Origin: Bretschneidera sinensis
Taxonomy: Eukaryota > Streptophyta > Magnoliopsida > Brassicales > Akaniaceae
DNA length: 64,000 nucleotides
Direction: 5' to 3'
Assembly: GCA_023935145.1 (NCBI GenBank)
Contig: CM043701.1
Coordinates: forward strand, 77,026,817-77,090,816
Position 1 is the first letter of the stretch; every line of letters starts with the position of its first letter. Shown one piece after another: positions 1-10,915 of this stretch. The notes beneath the pieces are model-generated. The model had not been told where the DNA came from. It made no database searches and was given only the letters and a program-made list of their open reading frames with translations. Position numbers and translations under genes: made by a program.

Positions 1-593
1 ATTACCTTCAAGATTGCTTATTATGTCTTCAGGAGGAGTTGTGTTGATTTTTGGAATTCTGGAGAGTGCATCAGCTATATCATTGTCTTTACCATGTCTA
101 TATACAATTATATAGTCAAAACCAAGCAATTTGCTTCGGTAATGATGCTGTTAAGGTGTTTGAATAACCTGATTCATTAGGTTCTTCAAGCTTCTATGAT
201 CTGTTTTGACAATTAATGAGTGTCAAATATTGCATATTTTGGCCCCTTAATTTACATTTGTTAATTCTTTAGTTGTGTCATAATCTAATATTTTGTGTTA
301 GTTCTATGATTTTTAATGCTTTATAGGATTGCAAAGGAAATTTGGGATTTAATGTGAAAAAAATGCAAAAGCTAAAATCTGCTGTTGCGATCGAGCACAG
401 GAGACCTACGATTGAGTGCAACAGTGCTCAAGTATTTATTTATATGTTTAGCTTAGGAATTTGTTACTTTGAGTTATTTTTTCGTTGTTTTACAGATTTA
501 TAAGCACTTGGAATGAAGTTTCACTAAATTGCCAGAATTGCTCGTACAGATCAGTCATTTTTATGGATTAAACTGTATTGATTAGGAAAAACC

Positions 594-945
594 AGGAGAT
601 GAGCCATATATGCTTAGAAAGATTCAGATTTCTATTTTCTGGAGAATTTTATGGCTCGTAAATATGATTTTTCTAGAGAAAATTATGGCAGTTTTAGTAG
701 ACAAAGGTTAAGCTATGCGTGATTTCAGCGTGGCAAAAGTGATTTTGTGGCTTAAACTGTAATAATTCAGGAATAAATAGGAAATGAGCCATATATGCTT
801 AGAAAAATCCGAATGTCTATTTTCTGGAGAATTTTACAGCTCATAAATATGATTTTTCTAAAGAAAGTTATAGCAGTTTTAGTAGACAAAGGTCAGGCTG
901 TGCATGATTTCAGCGTGGACAGAAGTTTTGAAGGGCATGTGAAAG
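594..945 (+). repeat. Direct duplication of about 186 bp inside the solo LTR
   Basis: The blocks around 594-760 and 780-945 are diverged copies. Both contain GAGCCATATATGCTTAGAAA, then TTTTCTGGAGAATTTTA, then AGTTTTAGTAGACAAAGGT, then ATTTCAGCGTGG in the same order. It lies in the presumed U3 region upstream of the TATA-like box, so it could have doubled promoter elements. No function can be read from sequence alone. Confidence 0.75.
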
Positions 946-1071
946 CTTAAATCCCATATCCCACATTGGTTGGAAACACATTCTACATCCCACATCCCAC
1001 ATAGGATTGGAAACACATTGCACTCATGGAGTTCCCCTATAAAAGCCCTATTTCACTTCATCAAAGGAGTG

Positions 1072-1161
1072 TGCAATCTCGGAGGCTTTGCTACCAAGAT
1101 ATGCAATCTCGGAGGCTTTGCTACCAAGGGGTGCAATCTAGAGGATTTTGCTACCAATCGG
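1072..1161 (+). repeat. Three tandem copies of a 30-bp unit in the solo LTR
   Basis: TGCAATCTCGGAGGCTTTGC starts at 1072 and again at 1102; a third, diverged copy (TGCAATCTAGAGGATTTTGC) starts at 1132. All three continue with TACCAA. The repeats lie just downstream of the TATA-like box and so would be transcribed. Confidence 0.9.
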
Positions 1162-3380
1162 GGGAGTGCTGCACAGCAGCTGTGAGTGTAATTTCTCTCT
1201 CCATGTATTATTAGTTTTAATTTATTTCTTTTAAGTTTTAAAGTTTAAAGTTTAGCACTTTAATGTTTGCTCTAATTTTTCCCTTGAGATTTTTGTTGTC
1301 CATTATATTTATGGGTAACTAAATTCTCAAGTAGGGCTAGGGATGAACTTGCACAGTAAATGGTATTTTTTATTTTTTAATTTAAGTATTTGATTTTCAA
1401 TTACTGAAACTTTTTTATTTTATCATTCTCAATTTATTGATGATGTTTTCTTCTCCGAATAATCGTAGAATTTATTCCGTTTATGGATTCAGTAATGCTT
1501 TCTCTATTGAATGGATTAGCTCTTTGATTATACTTGAATCAATTATTTATCTGTATTGATTTAATTCTTTGCTACAATATCGCTTCTTGAGTATAGTGTC
1601 GTCGTTGGATTTTCTCAATAGTGATAATAATTTACGTATTTTAAAAGTGGTGAATGATTTTTCAAAGGGTTACATTTGGTTTAATCTTGGTTTATAAATC
1701 TACACCTTCCGATTGAGAATTTTGAGAATTGAGTTCCCAATTGAGTTATTCAATGAATTAAGAATAATTAAAATACCAGATTTGTGCAAGGGATTCCTGA
1801 CGCTTTACTGTTTGTCAAATTTGAGTACTTTCTTCGTTAGTCACTTTGCTTCACTTTAATTTGCATTTAAAAATTAATCTTTGTTCTCCATTAATCATTT
1901 AATATTTTTCTTAAGTTTCTTTGTTCCTTCTACTATTCTTTAAATTTGTCTCTCTGTGGAATCGACAACCCAAAGCTGTGCTACAACTACTGCATTATTC
2001 TTTGGGCGTAAACAACAATAAACTTCATTTTCAAAAGATATTGTCTTCACTTCATGACTACTTGAGTTATAGCATATAACTCTTTTATATTAGTAGAAAC
2101 TGATCTCATCTTGTGTCCTAACTTCTTGTTGAAGAAGGCTAATGGGTGTCCAACTTTAGTTAACATAACTTCAATCCCTACATTTGAGGCATTTGTCTCT
2201 ACTCCAAATGTTTAGGTGAAATCAGGTAAAGTTAAGACATGAACTTGAGTCATGGTAGTCCTGAGAGTAGTAAATAAGTACTGAGCATTAACATTCCATT
2301 AAAAGGCATCATTCTTTAGGAGATCAATGATTGAGGCAGCTATGGTGGCATAATGTTGTACAAATTTCATGTAGTACCTAGTAAGGCCTAGTTTGTTTAA
2401 TATTTGTTGGAACTAGCTATTCAATCATTGCTTGAATTTTATTCTTATCAAGTTGGACACTTTAAAAGGAGACCAGATGTCCCAGTCCCAGATATTCAAT
2501 TGTCTCTTTGTATAACTCATATTTGTTCTTATTGGAAAATAGTTGATGAGTGGCCAAGCACTGTAAGACTTGTTGCAGTTGTAGCTTCCGATCTTCTAAT
2601 GAGGCACTATAAATCAGTATATCATCAAAAAACACTGTAATAAAGTGCCTAAAAAGGTTTGAAGATCATGTTCATTGTAGCTTGAAAGGTAAATGGGCAT
2701 TGGTAAGGCCAAATAGCATAACCAAAAATTCATAATGCCCTTCATGTGTTCTAAATGTAGTCTTATGGATGTCATTTTCATAGACTCTTATCTGATGGTA
2801 GCTAGCATTCAATTCCAGCTTGGAGAACATCCTAGTTCCATTTAACTCATCAAGTAGTTCATCAATTGTAGGAATGAGAAATCTTATTTTAACAGTGATA
2901 GCATTTAAAGCCCTGTAGTCGATGAAAAACCTATAAGAACCATATTTTTTTCTTGACTAATAATACTGGGGATGAGAAGGGACTCTAACTGTCTCTAATA
3001 TTCCCATTGTGTAGCATCTCCTGCATTAGTTTCTTTATTTCTCCTTTCTGAAAATGGGGGTACCTATAAGACTTAACATTTACAGGTTTACTGCCAGGTA
3101 TGAGGTGGATTTGGTGGTTTAAAGGTCCATAAGGAGGAAACTGAGTGGGGGTTTGAAAAACATATTGAAATTCCTATAGTAGGTGAGAAATATTGTGAGG
3201 AATGTTATCATCTTCTGTATTTAGGATGTGCTCTTCAATTTTTAGATAGAAGTAAGAAATAATTCCTTTATAGGTAGTTAGTTTTTTTTTTTTGTGGTTA
3301 GGAATGGATTTGGGTGCGGATAAGATTTACCTTGGAGATGTACTTTATTGCCTTACCATTCAAACTCCATAGTTAGATTC

Positions 3381-3722
3381 TTATAGTTTGTTATAGTAAG
3401 GCCTAACTGTTCTAACCTGGATGCCTAGAATAATGTTTGACCTTTGAATGGGAAGGATAAAGAGATCAATGACAAGATCATGGTGTTGTAAAGTGAGAGA
3501 AACTAATGAGCAAATTTTGTCACAGCATAAGTAGTCTTCATTGCCCACATAGACTTTAAATAGTCTGGGGAGGGATATAGGTAATCCTAATCTCAGGGTT
3601 GTCTCTTCTTGTATGAAGTTATATGTACTCCCACTATCAACCAAAATTTGTAGCATACAAACACCAAGGTAACTAGTCAATCTAAGTGTTCTATGACTGA
3701 TTTGTCCAGCTAGTGCATTCAA
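3381..3722 (-). pseudogene. gypsy retropepsin (aspartic protease) domain
   Basis: The open stretch contains ILVDSGSTYNFI, the D-S-G motif of retroviral-type aspartic proteases, followed by a family-typical FKVYVGNEDYL and the IILGI segment near the end (ILGIQ), which is the usual hydrophobic-G pair near the C-terminus. It sits between gag and RT as expected. The domain is uninterrupted here although the rest of the polyprotein is broken. Confidence 0.8.
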
Positions 3723-4151
3723 GCTAATTTTTGAAACAACTAAGGATCTTCTTATGTGATGTGAGGTGCATTGTACTCTATATATTTATTGCCATTTGAC
3801 AATTCATCATTTTGATCTTCTATTAATGTCAAGAACTTACTCTTACATTTTATGATCATGATGGTACTTCTTATCACAAGTACATCAAAGTCATTTCTCC
3901 CTTCTAACATTTATTTCAGCATGGCCTAATTTCTTGATGGAAAATTGTGTTTGTTGTTAGTTAAGAAAGGTTATTGTTGGTACTTACTTTGTGGTGGTTA
4001 TAGGGGTAAGATATTATCTAGGAAAGGACAAAGAAGGGTTCTTGAATGTACTTGGAAGAATACTAGATGTGGAGGTTGTGTGCCATTGAAGCTTGAGGAC
4101 TTGTCTGATGTCATTGTGCTTGCCTTCCTACAACTTTGCAATTGCCATGGC

Positions 4152-4860
4152 TTATATCACAGAAGAAGGTTGGAGGAGCAATAGTTCTATTCTCAATTTT
4201 GGCTTGAGGGCTGAGATAAATAAACTAACAAGAAATGATTCAGATAATCCTTGATCTCTTGTTGCTAATGCCTCATATTGTGCTTGATAGTCAACAACAA
4301 TAGTGGTCTGTTGTAGCTTAGCCAGTGCCCTTTGGGGATCCTCATATGTTGGTGGTCTAAACCTTAGTCTAAGTGCTTCAAGAAATGTTGGCCAAGAATG
4401 AATAAAGCCTCCCATGTGTATCCATTGAAACCAAGCTAAGGCAGGTCATTCCATGTGAAATGAGGATATGATGATCCTTTGATCAAAAAAAGTGTTGTGA
4501 TAGTGAAAATTCCAATATGAAATTCTGAGAAGTTAATATAAAAGAAGTGCTTTCTTGATTATGGAGATAACCTCTAGTTTTTTGCTTCAAATGTGATTGA
4601 CTCTGGTGGTTGTGTTGGCACTGGTTGTCCAGTTTCTGTTCCATTGAAACCATTAATGTCTTCAATGTTTGTTAGAGCTCCGCGAACCGATTCTCTGCAG
4701 TCTTTCTCAACTCATAGAGTTCTTGGTATTGTGATGTCTGGAAATTCTAGAGATTATCTATCTTGCTTTGGAGAGACTTGGCTTGTTTATCCATCATATT
4801 GAATCTGGTTCCCTATACCATTATTGATTATTGGTTTGTTAAAAGGTGAAGAAAAAGATA
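4152..4860 (-). pseudogene. gypsy gag capsid region
   Basis: The best preserved part (4415-4152) reads SWPTFLEALRLRFRPPTYED followed by ALAKLQQT, VVDYQAQYEALATR, LSESFLVSLFISALKP and LRIEL, the pattern of the Retrotrans_gag capsid domain. Upstream, 4860-4600 holds a fragment rich in K, Q and E, with a coiled-coil look. Stops separate the pieces. Confidence 0.75.
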
Positions 4861-4890
4861 AGAAGGTGTGGCTGTATACGCGATGTGTAC

Positions 4891-4904
4891 AATGAAAGCA
4901 CCAA
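4891..4904 (-). other. Primer-binding site of the left gypsy element
   Basis: Directly next to the 5' LTR end (CTAACA on the minus strand) the sequence reads TTGGTGCTTTCATT. Its position immediately inside the LTR supports the call. I did not assign the tRNA. Confidence 0.6.
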
Positions 4905-5233
4905 TGTTAGGAAATACTTATTAATTTAATATTTTCAATTTACAGAGACTTTTTACAATGTCGGACAAACCGATGGTTGGAAAAGTTACCCTTAATATCG
5001 TTGGAATAAGCTTAACAAGATCTACATTTCGACAACGGGTTAACCACACTTTGCAGGTTAAACTACCTTTATGTGTCGCCTGTGCGACCAAGGGAGACAA
5101 CCCCTTTAGATCTGACATATTCCGATCATATTCAACTGAAACTAACTATACCATTGAGCCAAAAATTGAATTTTTAGAGGATTTGTAAAAGCCGATGGCT
5201 AATTGTAGTCAAAAGAGACTACATGTGCCAACA
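4905..5233 (-). repeat. 5' LTR of the left gypsy element (minus orientation)
   Basis: On the minus strand the block starts TGTTGGCACATG and ends CCTAACA, the expected TG...CA termini, and is followed by the primer-binding site. Length is about 329 bp. The partner LTR would lie left of the window, so identity and target duplication cannot be checked. The outer edge could be two bases further right. Confidence 0.65.
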
Positions 5234-5676
5234 CACACTATCGGAGCTTGATGGGGCTTTGTCTTCGATTTGACTATTTTGTTTTTTTTAAAAATCTTTT
5301 TTAAAATACACAAATATTTATATTTTAATGAATTTTTTTAAAAAAAACATTTTAAATATTTTTGACTAAAATATTTGGTATACAAGGCTAACTTTCAACT
5401 TTCAACACTTCGATTGAAAATTAGTATTTCTTATAGATTATTGGATTATGAATAACCAAACCATTCACCCGGTCCAAACCCACCCATATGGCCATACCCA
5501 GCCGTTTGCAACCCCTAGTACATAGGGTTTAAGAAAACCCTCTGCAGTGTTTTCTTTCAAAATTCACAAACCTAGAGAACTTCCACCTACCAGTTAATTG
5601 AAATTTCCCTCTCTGCCGTAAACTTCTCCACCAGATCTCCCATATCTTCGTCGAGTTGCAGAGTAACCAAGCAGCC
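5234..5676 (+). promoter_or_regulatory. Helicase promoter and 5' UTR with a telo-box
   Basis: A telo-box (AAACCCTA, seen as TAGGGTTT at 5523-5530) lies about 150 bp before the start codon, with a second ACCC-rich stretch nearby. Telo-boxes are common in plant promoters of ribosomal-protein and ribosome-biogenesis genes, which fits a Has1-type helicase. The region 5280-5460 is AT-rich with no recognised element. No clear TATA box was found at the expected distance. Confidence 0.45.
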
Positions 5677-8600
5677 ATGGCACAATTAGAGAAGAATCCT
5701 CACTCTTCACTGGAAGAAGAAGAGACCAAGAAGAAGGGGAAGCGAAAGCGGAACAGAGCAAAAAAATTGGAGCAGTTAAACACTGAAGAAGAATTGGAGC
5801 AAGTATGCCGCAATCGCACCAACAAAGACGAGGACCAAGAACAAGAGGAAGATGAAGAAACGAGAGAAATTGAGGAGGCTAAAGAGGAGACGAGGAAGAA
5901 GAAAAAGAAGAAGAATAAGAAAATGAACAGTGAGGGGAGAGAGAGTGGTGAGGATGAGGAAGAGAAAGAGGAAGACGAAGAAAAGGAAGAAGAGGAAAAG
6001 AAGGTCGTGAAAAGCGGGAGTGGGATAATGAGTACAGAATCATTTGAGTCCTTGGGATTATCTGAGCATACTTTTATGGCTATTAAGGAGATGGGCTTTG
6101 AGTACATGACTCAGGTACTGCTTCTGTTTTCCTCTCTGTGTTTTTGATATTGGAGATTTAAATGGTTTGCTTCAGCATGGAATTTAGTTCAGTTGAATTG
6201 CCTTGTATTCTTCCTCTCCTCAAAGGCTACATCAAACCCTAGTGGAGCTAAGTCACCCGTTTGAATTTCCAGTTTAATTATTTGATTAGAAAAAAAAAAA
6301 ACTCTTCCTTTTATTTCTTTTCAATATGTTACCCATTAGAATTTCTAGAATGTAATATTTGCTTCAGCATGGATTTAGTTCAATTTAATCACCTTGTATT
6401 CATCCTCTTCTCAAAGGCTACATCAAACCCCAGTGGAGCTAAGTCACACGTTAGAATTTCTCGAGTGTGATATTTGATCAGGAAAAAGCATCCTTCCTTT
6501 TATTGCTTCTCAATTAGCAGTAAAGACTTGCATTTTAGTACTTGATAAAATTTTTGCTTACTTTTTAATGTTTCTTTGGAGATAACTTTTTAAGAGAAGA
6601 ATTTAGTTATGTTGACAAGGATTTCGGGTCTGCTATACATAGAGACATGTAGCCCAACTTGGAGGCTGATACGTGTCACACAATTGACATCCAGGATCAA
6701 GGGTTCTATGATAGGTCTAATAAAGAAAAAGATTTCTATCAAAAAATAAAGGAAAAAAATAGATCAGCCCGATGGTCTTGGACTATAGGCTGAAGTGAAG
6801 GCTCCTCCTACATTTGAAGCTTGCTCAAAGTATAAGATTATTTGCCACCATATGGCACGAATCTAGCACATTCTACAAGGTTGCCACAAAGGCCAGACAC
6901 TGCGTGTTATGGCATATCAGTTCTGTAGGCGGCATGTGTTCTCAAGGCCCTATATAATGCCATAAATACCCCTTCACAGTGCTAGATGTGACAAATCAGT
7001 AGTATAACTATAGGAGTACGAGCTAAGTTCAGTTACTATCCTTCAGCTACAGTGGACAGTACAATAATATGTCTACTATCGAGTCTCTTAAATGTTTTGG
7101 GATTGCTCCATTTTCCCTTCGGCTTTCGTGGCTTTCAGCTCGGTTTTTTGTGATTGGTCCATGTAATCACTACTTAGGCTTTTTATATATAAAAAAGAAA
7201 GTAATCACTACTTAGTTTAGGTGTACTTTATCCAGAACAGATTATATAGAGGAAAAATGCAGATATTTTTAATCGATGATGTTGTTTAGATTGTCAAATA
7301 CATTTTACTTCATAATTTATTTTCATGTGGGGAGCTTACCAAAAACTCTTATATCTTGCTATTTGTCTGTCTTTTTAAATGTAGATCCAAGCCAGAGCAA
7401 TTCCACCACTTATGATTGGAAAAGATGTTCTTGGAGCTGCGAGGACGGGTTCTGGAAAAACCCTTGCTTTTCTCATACCAGCTGTGGAGTTGTTATATAA
7501 TGTTCATTTCACTCCTCGCAATGGAACAGGTGTTGTTGTCATTTGCCCCACAAGGGAGCTTGCCGTTCAGGTAAAATCCTTGTAAAGTTTCGTTCACTTC
7601 TGATTTGATTAACAACTGTGTGTGCACTGTGTTTGTATCTATCCATTAATTTTCTCTAAAGCTTGTTCCAATGCAATAATGACACTTGCAATTAGATGGC
7701 TATAAAATGCGAAATATCTCATGGAGTAGTAAATTACTCCGTAATAATTGGATGGGAGCTTTCTTTGCATATGATCTTTGCTTTCACCTTTTGATCCATC
7801 TGCAAAAGCTGGAATGGATTTGGCTTAACATTTCTAGTTTCTTGACTGAGTGACTGGAATGGATTTGGCTTAACATTTCTAGTTTCTTGATGGAGTGACT
7901 GGAATGGATTTGGCTTAACATTTCTAGTTTCTTGAACGAGTGTTTTGGGACCCGGTGTATTTTTTTCAAAACTATCTATAGGTTGTTATCGATTCGATTT
8001 TTGTTGCATTAATCGCATCTTCACTCTATCAATGATATTAAGGTGCTAAAAGTTTATGGTGTGTCACCAAAACTTGAAGTTCACTCATGGTTTCTAATAT
8101 GCTTCATCAAGTTTTTTGTGCTACATGCGAACTATAAGAGTCAACATCTTACGTTCTGATGTATAAATCGTTTACACAGAAATCACCCATTGGTGGACTT
8201 TACAGTTGAGATTAATTTGGGTCATGGTATTGGTGACTTCTCAAGGATGGATTTAAAGGGGGCTGGAGAAGGGTTTTCCTTTCCTTTTTTTTTTGGGGGG
8301 GGGGGGGGGGGGGTGTTGGTATTCCTGTAACCCCCTCTCCAAGAACCTAAATAATTTACAAATTAAATATACTTTGTAGTAATTTTGTTTAAAGTTCTGA
8401 TTCAACTCTTAAGAAAAGGGTCCCTAGATCTGTCCCTGTGGGTCCTGTTGTGATTACGTTTGGTAGAATCCTAGGATTTGTATAATTAACCAACGGGTCG
8501 TTTGGTTTGCTGGAAAGGAATTAGGGTGGAATAATAATATTGGAATTGACCCGGAATAGATTTGGGCCTGAATTGAATTGTAATTCCAATTTTTGTGTTT

Positions 8601-10865
8601 GGTTGTGCATCCGGAATAGTTGATTCCATTCCAATTCCGATGTATGGTTGGATGAAATTGAATGTTAGAATAATGATGGAATCTAGATGAAAAAGTGTAT
8701 AATACCTATAATGCCCATATCTTTATTTTGATAGAAACATATTATATTGAGCAAATTATATTATATTGTTATTTTTATTTATTTATAATTTATAATTAAT
8801 TATTTATAGTTTTATTATTTTGTTATAATATAAATATATAATTTTTGTATCAATATAATTATTATTTGTAAATATCTTATTTTAGTTAATTATATTGTAT
8901 TTTATATTATTTTAATTTCTTAACTAGTTAGTTAAATTATTATTTTTTATTTTATGATATTTAGTATTATATTAATATTTAATTATATTTTGATATTTAT
9001 TTATTTATTAATTTATATTTATATTTTAGTTTTTAATAATATATTTGGTATGTATTAATTATTACTATTATTATATATTATTTTTTAAATATATTATTTT
9101 ATGATATTTAGTACAATATTGTATTAATATTTAATTATATTTATTCATTTATTTATATTTTTATTTAGTTTTAAATAATATATTTGGTATTTATTAATAA
9201 TTAGTAATATATTATTATAATGATTTTTATTATTATATTATATTATTACTATAATGATATTATTTTATGAAAGAGAAGCTACTATTAGGGCTAAAGAGTT
9301 GAGGGTATTTTTGGATATTCGTAATTAAGCAGGGATATATTGGTCCAACCAGGTTTTCAAGCCTATTCCTTAATATTTGGAATACACAAACCTTAGGTTG
9401 AGGAGAGGAATTGGTTCATATTATTTGGAATTGGGTATTCTTAAGAATCGGCTAGTCCGAGCTTAAAAGCAAACCAAACATCGGAATTAGAATAGACTTG
9501 GAATTGACCCGGAATTGAATTGCCAATTCCAGTGAACGAAACGGGCTGCTATTGAAGGTAGGAAAATGTTACTAGAAAACAATTTATGTTAGCTTCGGCA
9601 TTCAGTTACTAATTCTGCATCACGATATTTCAGACTCATGCTGTGGCAAAGGACCTTCTCAAGTACCACTCACATACTCTTGGCTTGGTTATTGGTGGTT
9701 CGGCCAGAAGAGGAGAAGCAGAACGTATTGTGAAAGGCGTTAATTTATTAGTAGCAACTCCTGGTAGACTTCTTGACCATCTTCAAAATACCAGGGGATT
9801 CATATATAAAAACTTGAAGGTAACATGCCAATTCTTAACCTTATCTTCGTAATGTGATATACTCTCTGTTTCGCAAAATGGTCATGAGTGACTTTTTTAT
9901 TTTATTTTTTAATTCTGGACATGTTTTCCTCATTTGCAATTGTTTGAGCCTTTTCTGATGTGCTTATTGGACCTTTTACCCATTCAAGATAAAAAACCCT
10001 GTATATACCAATAATTCATGAGGAGAACATCTGCTTGTTTGAGAAACTCTGTAACTACATTGTCTTCAGTTTCCTTTGGCAAATGTTACATGAGAGTGGG
10101 GACAATAGAGGGTGTCTCGTTTTCAGGCTAACCAGCTAAGTGAACTTAGTTAGGATCAGCCTTGACAGATATGTGTCCAGCTCAATCTTAATAGCTCAAA
10201 GTGGTTATTTGTCTAAATGGGACATTGGATTGTATATTTACGCCAATAAACTATGAATAAGGTTTGTTTGATTACATTGTTTTAAATAAATTTCAGAAAT
10301 ATCTGTTTATATAACCGTGCAATTTGGGGGTGCCAGTTTTGAACATTTTTGTTGATTGACTGTGGCATTGTCCTTGGGCTTTAGCTCAAGTCGTGAAGGC
10401 TGAAGTGGGATTGGCGTAGATTCTAAGTTCAGACCTCTTACTGAGTAGAACTGAAAGAGTTTAGAAGTGCTTCAGGGTCTGGGGTTGGTGTGCTTAAATT
10501 TGCATTTACAGCCTTTCTTGAAATTCACTAAATTTTATACTTACTATCCTTGTGCAAGAAGTCATTATTATGATTTGACAATAGGTGATTCATTAGATGT
10601 ATTTGTTTAATTGAAAGTATCATTGTGTCAATAAGGCCTTGGCTCAATGGTTAAGGTTGAGGCCTTGGCCTGAAGGTCCCAGGTTCGAGTGGTGTGTGCG
10701 TGTGTTTTACCAATAAAAAAAAAATTGGAAGTATCATTGAGGATTAATGAGATTGAGGTTGTTACTATGCTTTAGTTATGTTAGCTAGTCAAACATGTTC
10801 TTCATTTGAAACCCTTTCATGCAGATATATTGGAAAACATGTCCCCCTAAAGGTTCAAATTTCTC

Positions 10866-10915
<50 letters not shown>

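Larger units (their letters stand above)
214..2014 (+). mobile_element. Solo LTR of an Athila-like gypsy element
   Basis: The insertion is 1801 bp and is flanked by identical ACAAT at 209-213 and 2015-2019, a 5-bp target duplication. Deleting it restores the RNase H reading frame of the host gypsy element, which fixes the borders. Its first 50 bases align with the start of the LTR at 45848 (shared blocks CATATTT, CCCATTAATTTACA-like, TTGTTA). Its 5' end reads TA instead of the canonical TG, apparently a G-to-A change, and the 3' end is CA. A TATA-like CCTATAAAAGCCC lies near 1034-1046. No internal domain or second LTR is present, so this is what remains after LTR-LTR recombination. Confidence 0.85.
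1..3150 (-). pseudogene. gypsy pol remnant: RT and RNase H, split by a solo LTR
   Basis: On the minus strand, about 3150-3000 reads as the start of RT (PPYGPLNHQIHLIPGSKPVN, then YPHFQKGEIKKL). 2660-2500 carries the RT active-site strand as VFFDDILIYSA, so the usual Y-x-D-D box reads F-F-D-D. 2390-2020 reads into RNase H (LTLPDFT, GVETNASNVGIEV, ITQVVMK). After removal of the insertion at 214-2014 plus one ACAAT copy, the frame continues smoothly as FIVKTDHRSLKNLMNQVIQT and then YIIVYRHGKDNDIADALSR down to position 1. Several in-frame stops show it is not translated as a whole. Confidence 0.8.
1..5233 (-). mobile_element. Ty3/gypsy retrotransposon, left-truncated by the window, decayed
   Basis: Read on the minus strand the order is 5' LTR (5233-4905), primer-binding site (4904-4891), gag, aspartic protease, reverse transcriptase and RNase H. 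The element leaves the window at position 1, just after an RNase H C-terminus (FDYIIVYRHGKDNDIADALS). gag-PR-RT-RH order with protease upstream of RT is that of Ty3/gypsy. Stops and frameshifts break every domain, so it is inactive. It is interrupted by a solo LTR at 214-2014. The clade within Ty3/gypsy was not assigned. Confidence 0.85.

Noticed and set aside
5700..6107. 135-codon open frame on the minus strand, serine- and phenylalanine-rich
   Set aside because: It is the antisense shadow of the lysine/glutamate-rich first exon of the helicase.
10640..10690. tRNA gene (A- and B-box present)
   Set aside because: No acceptor or anticodon stems fit. Target duplications and an A tail show it is a SINE.
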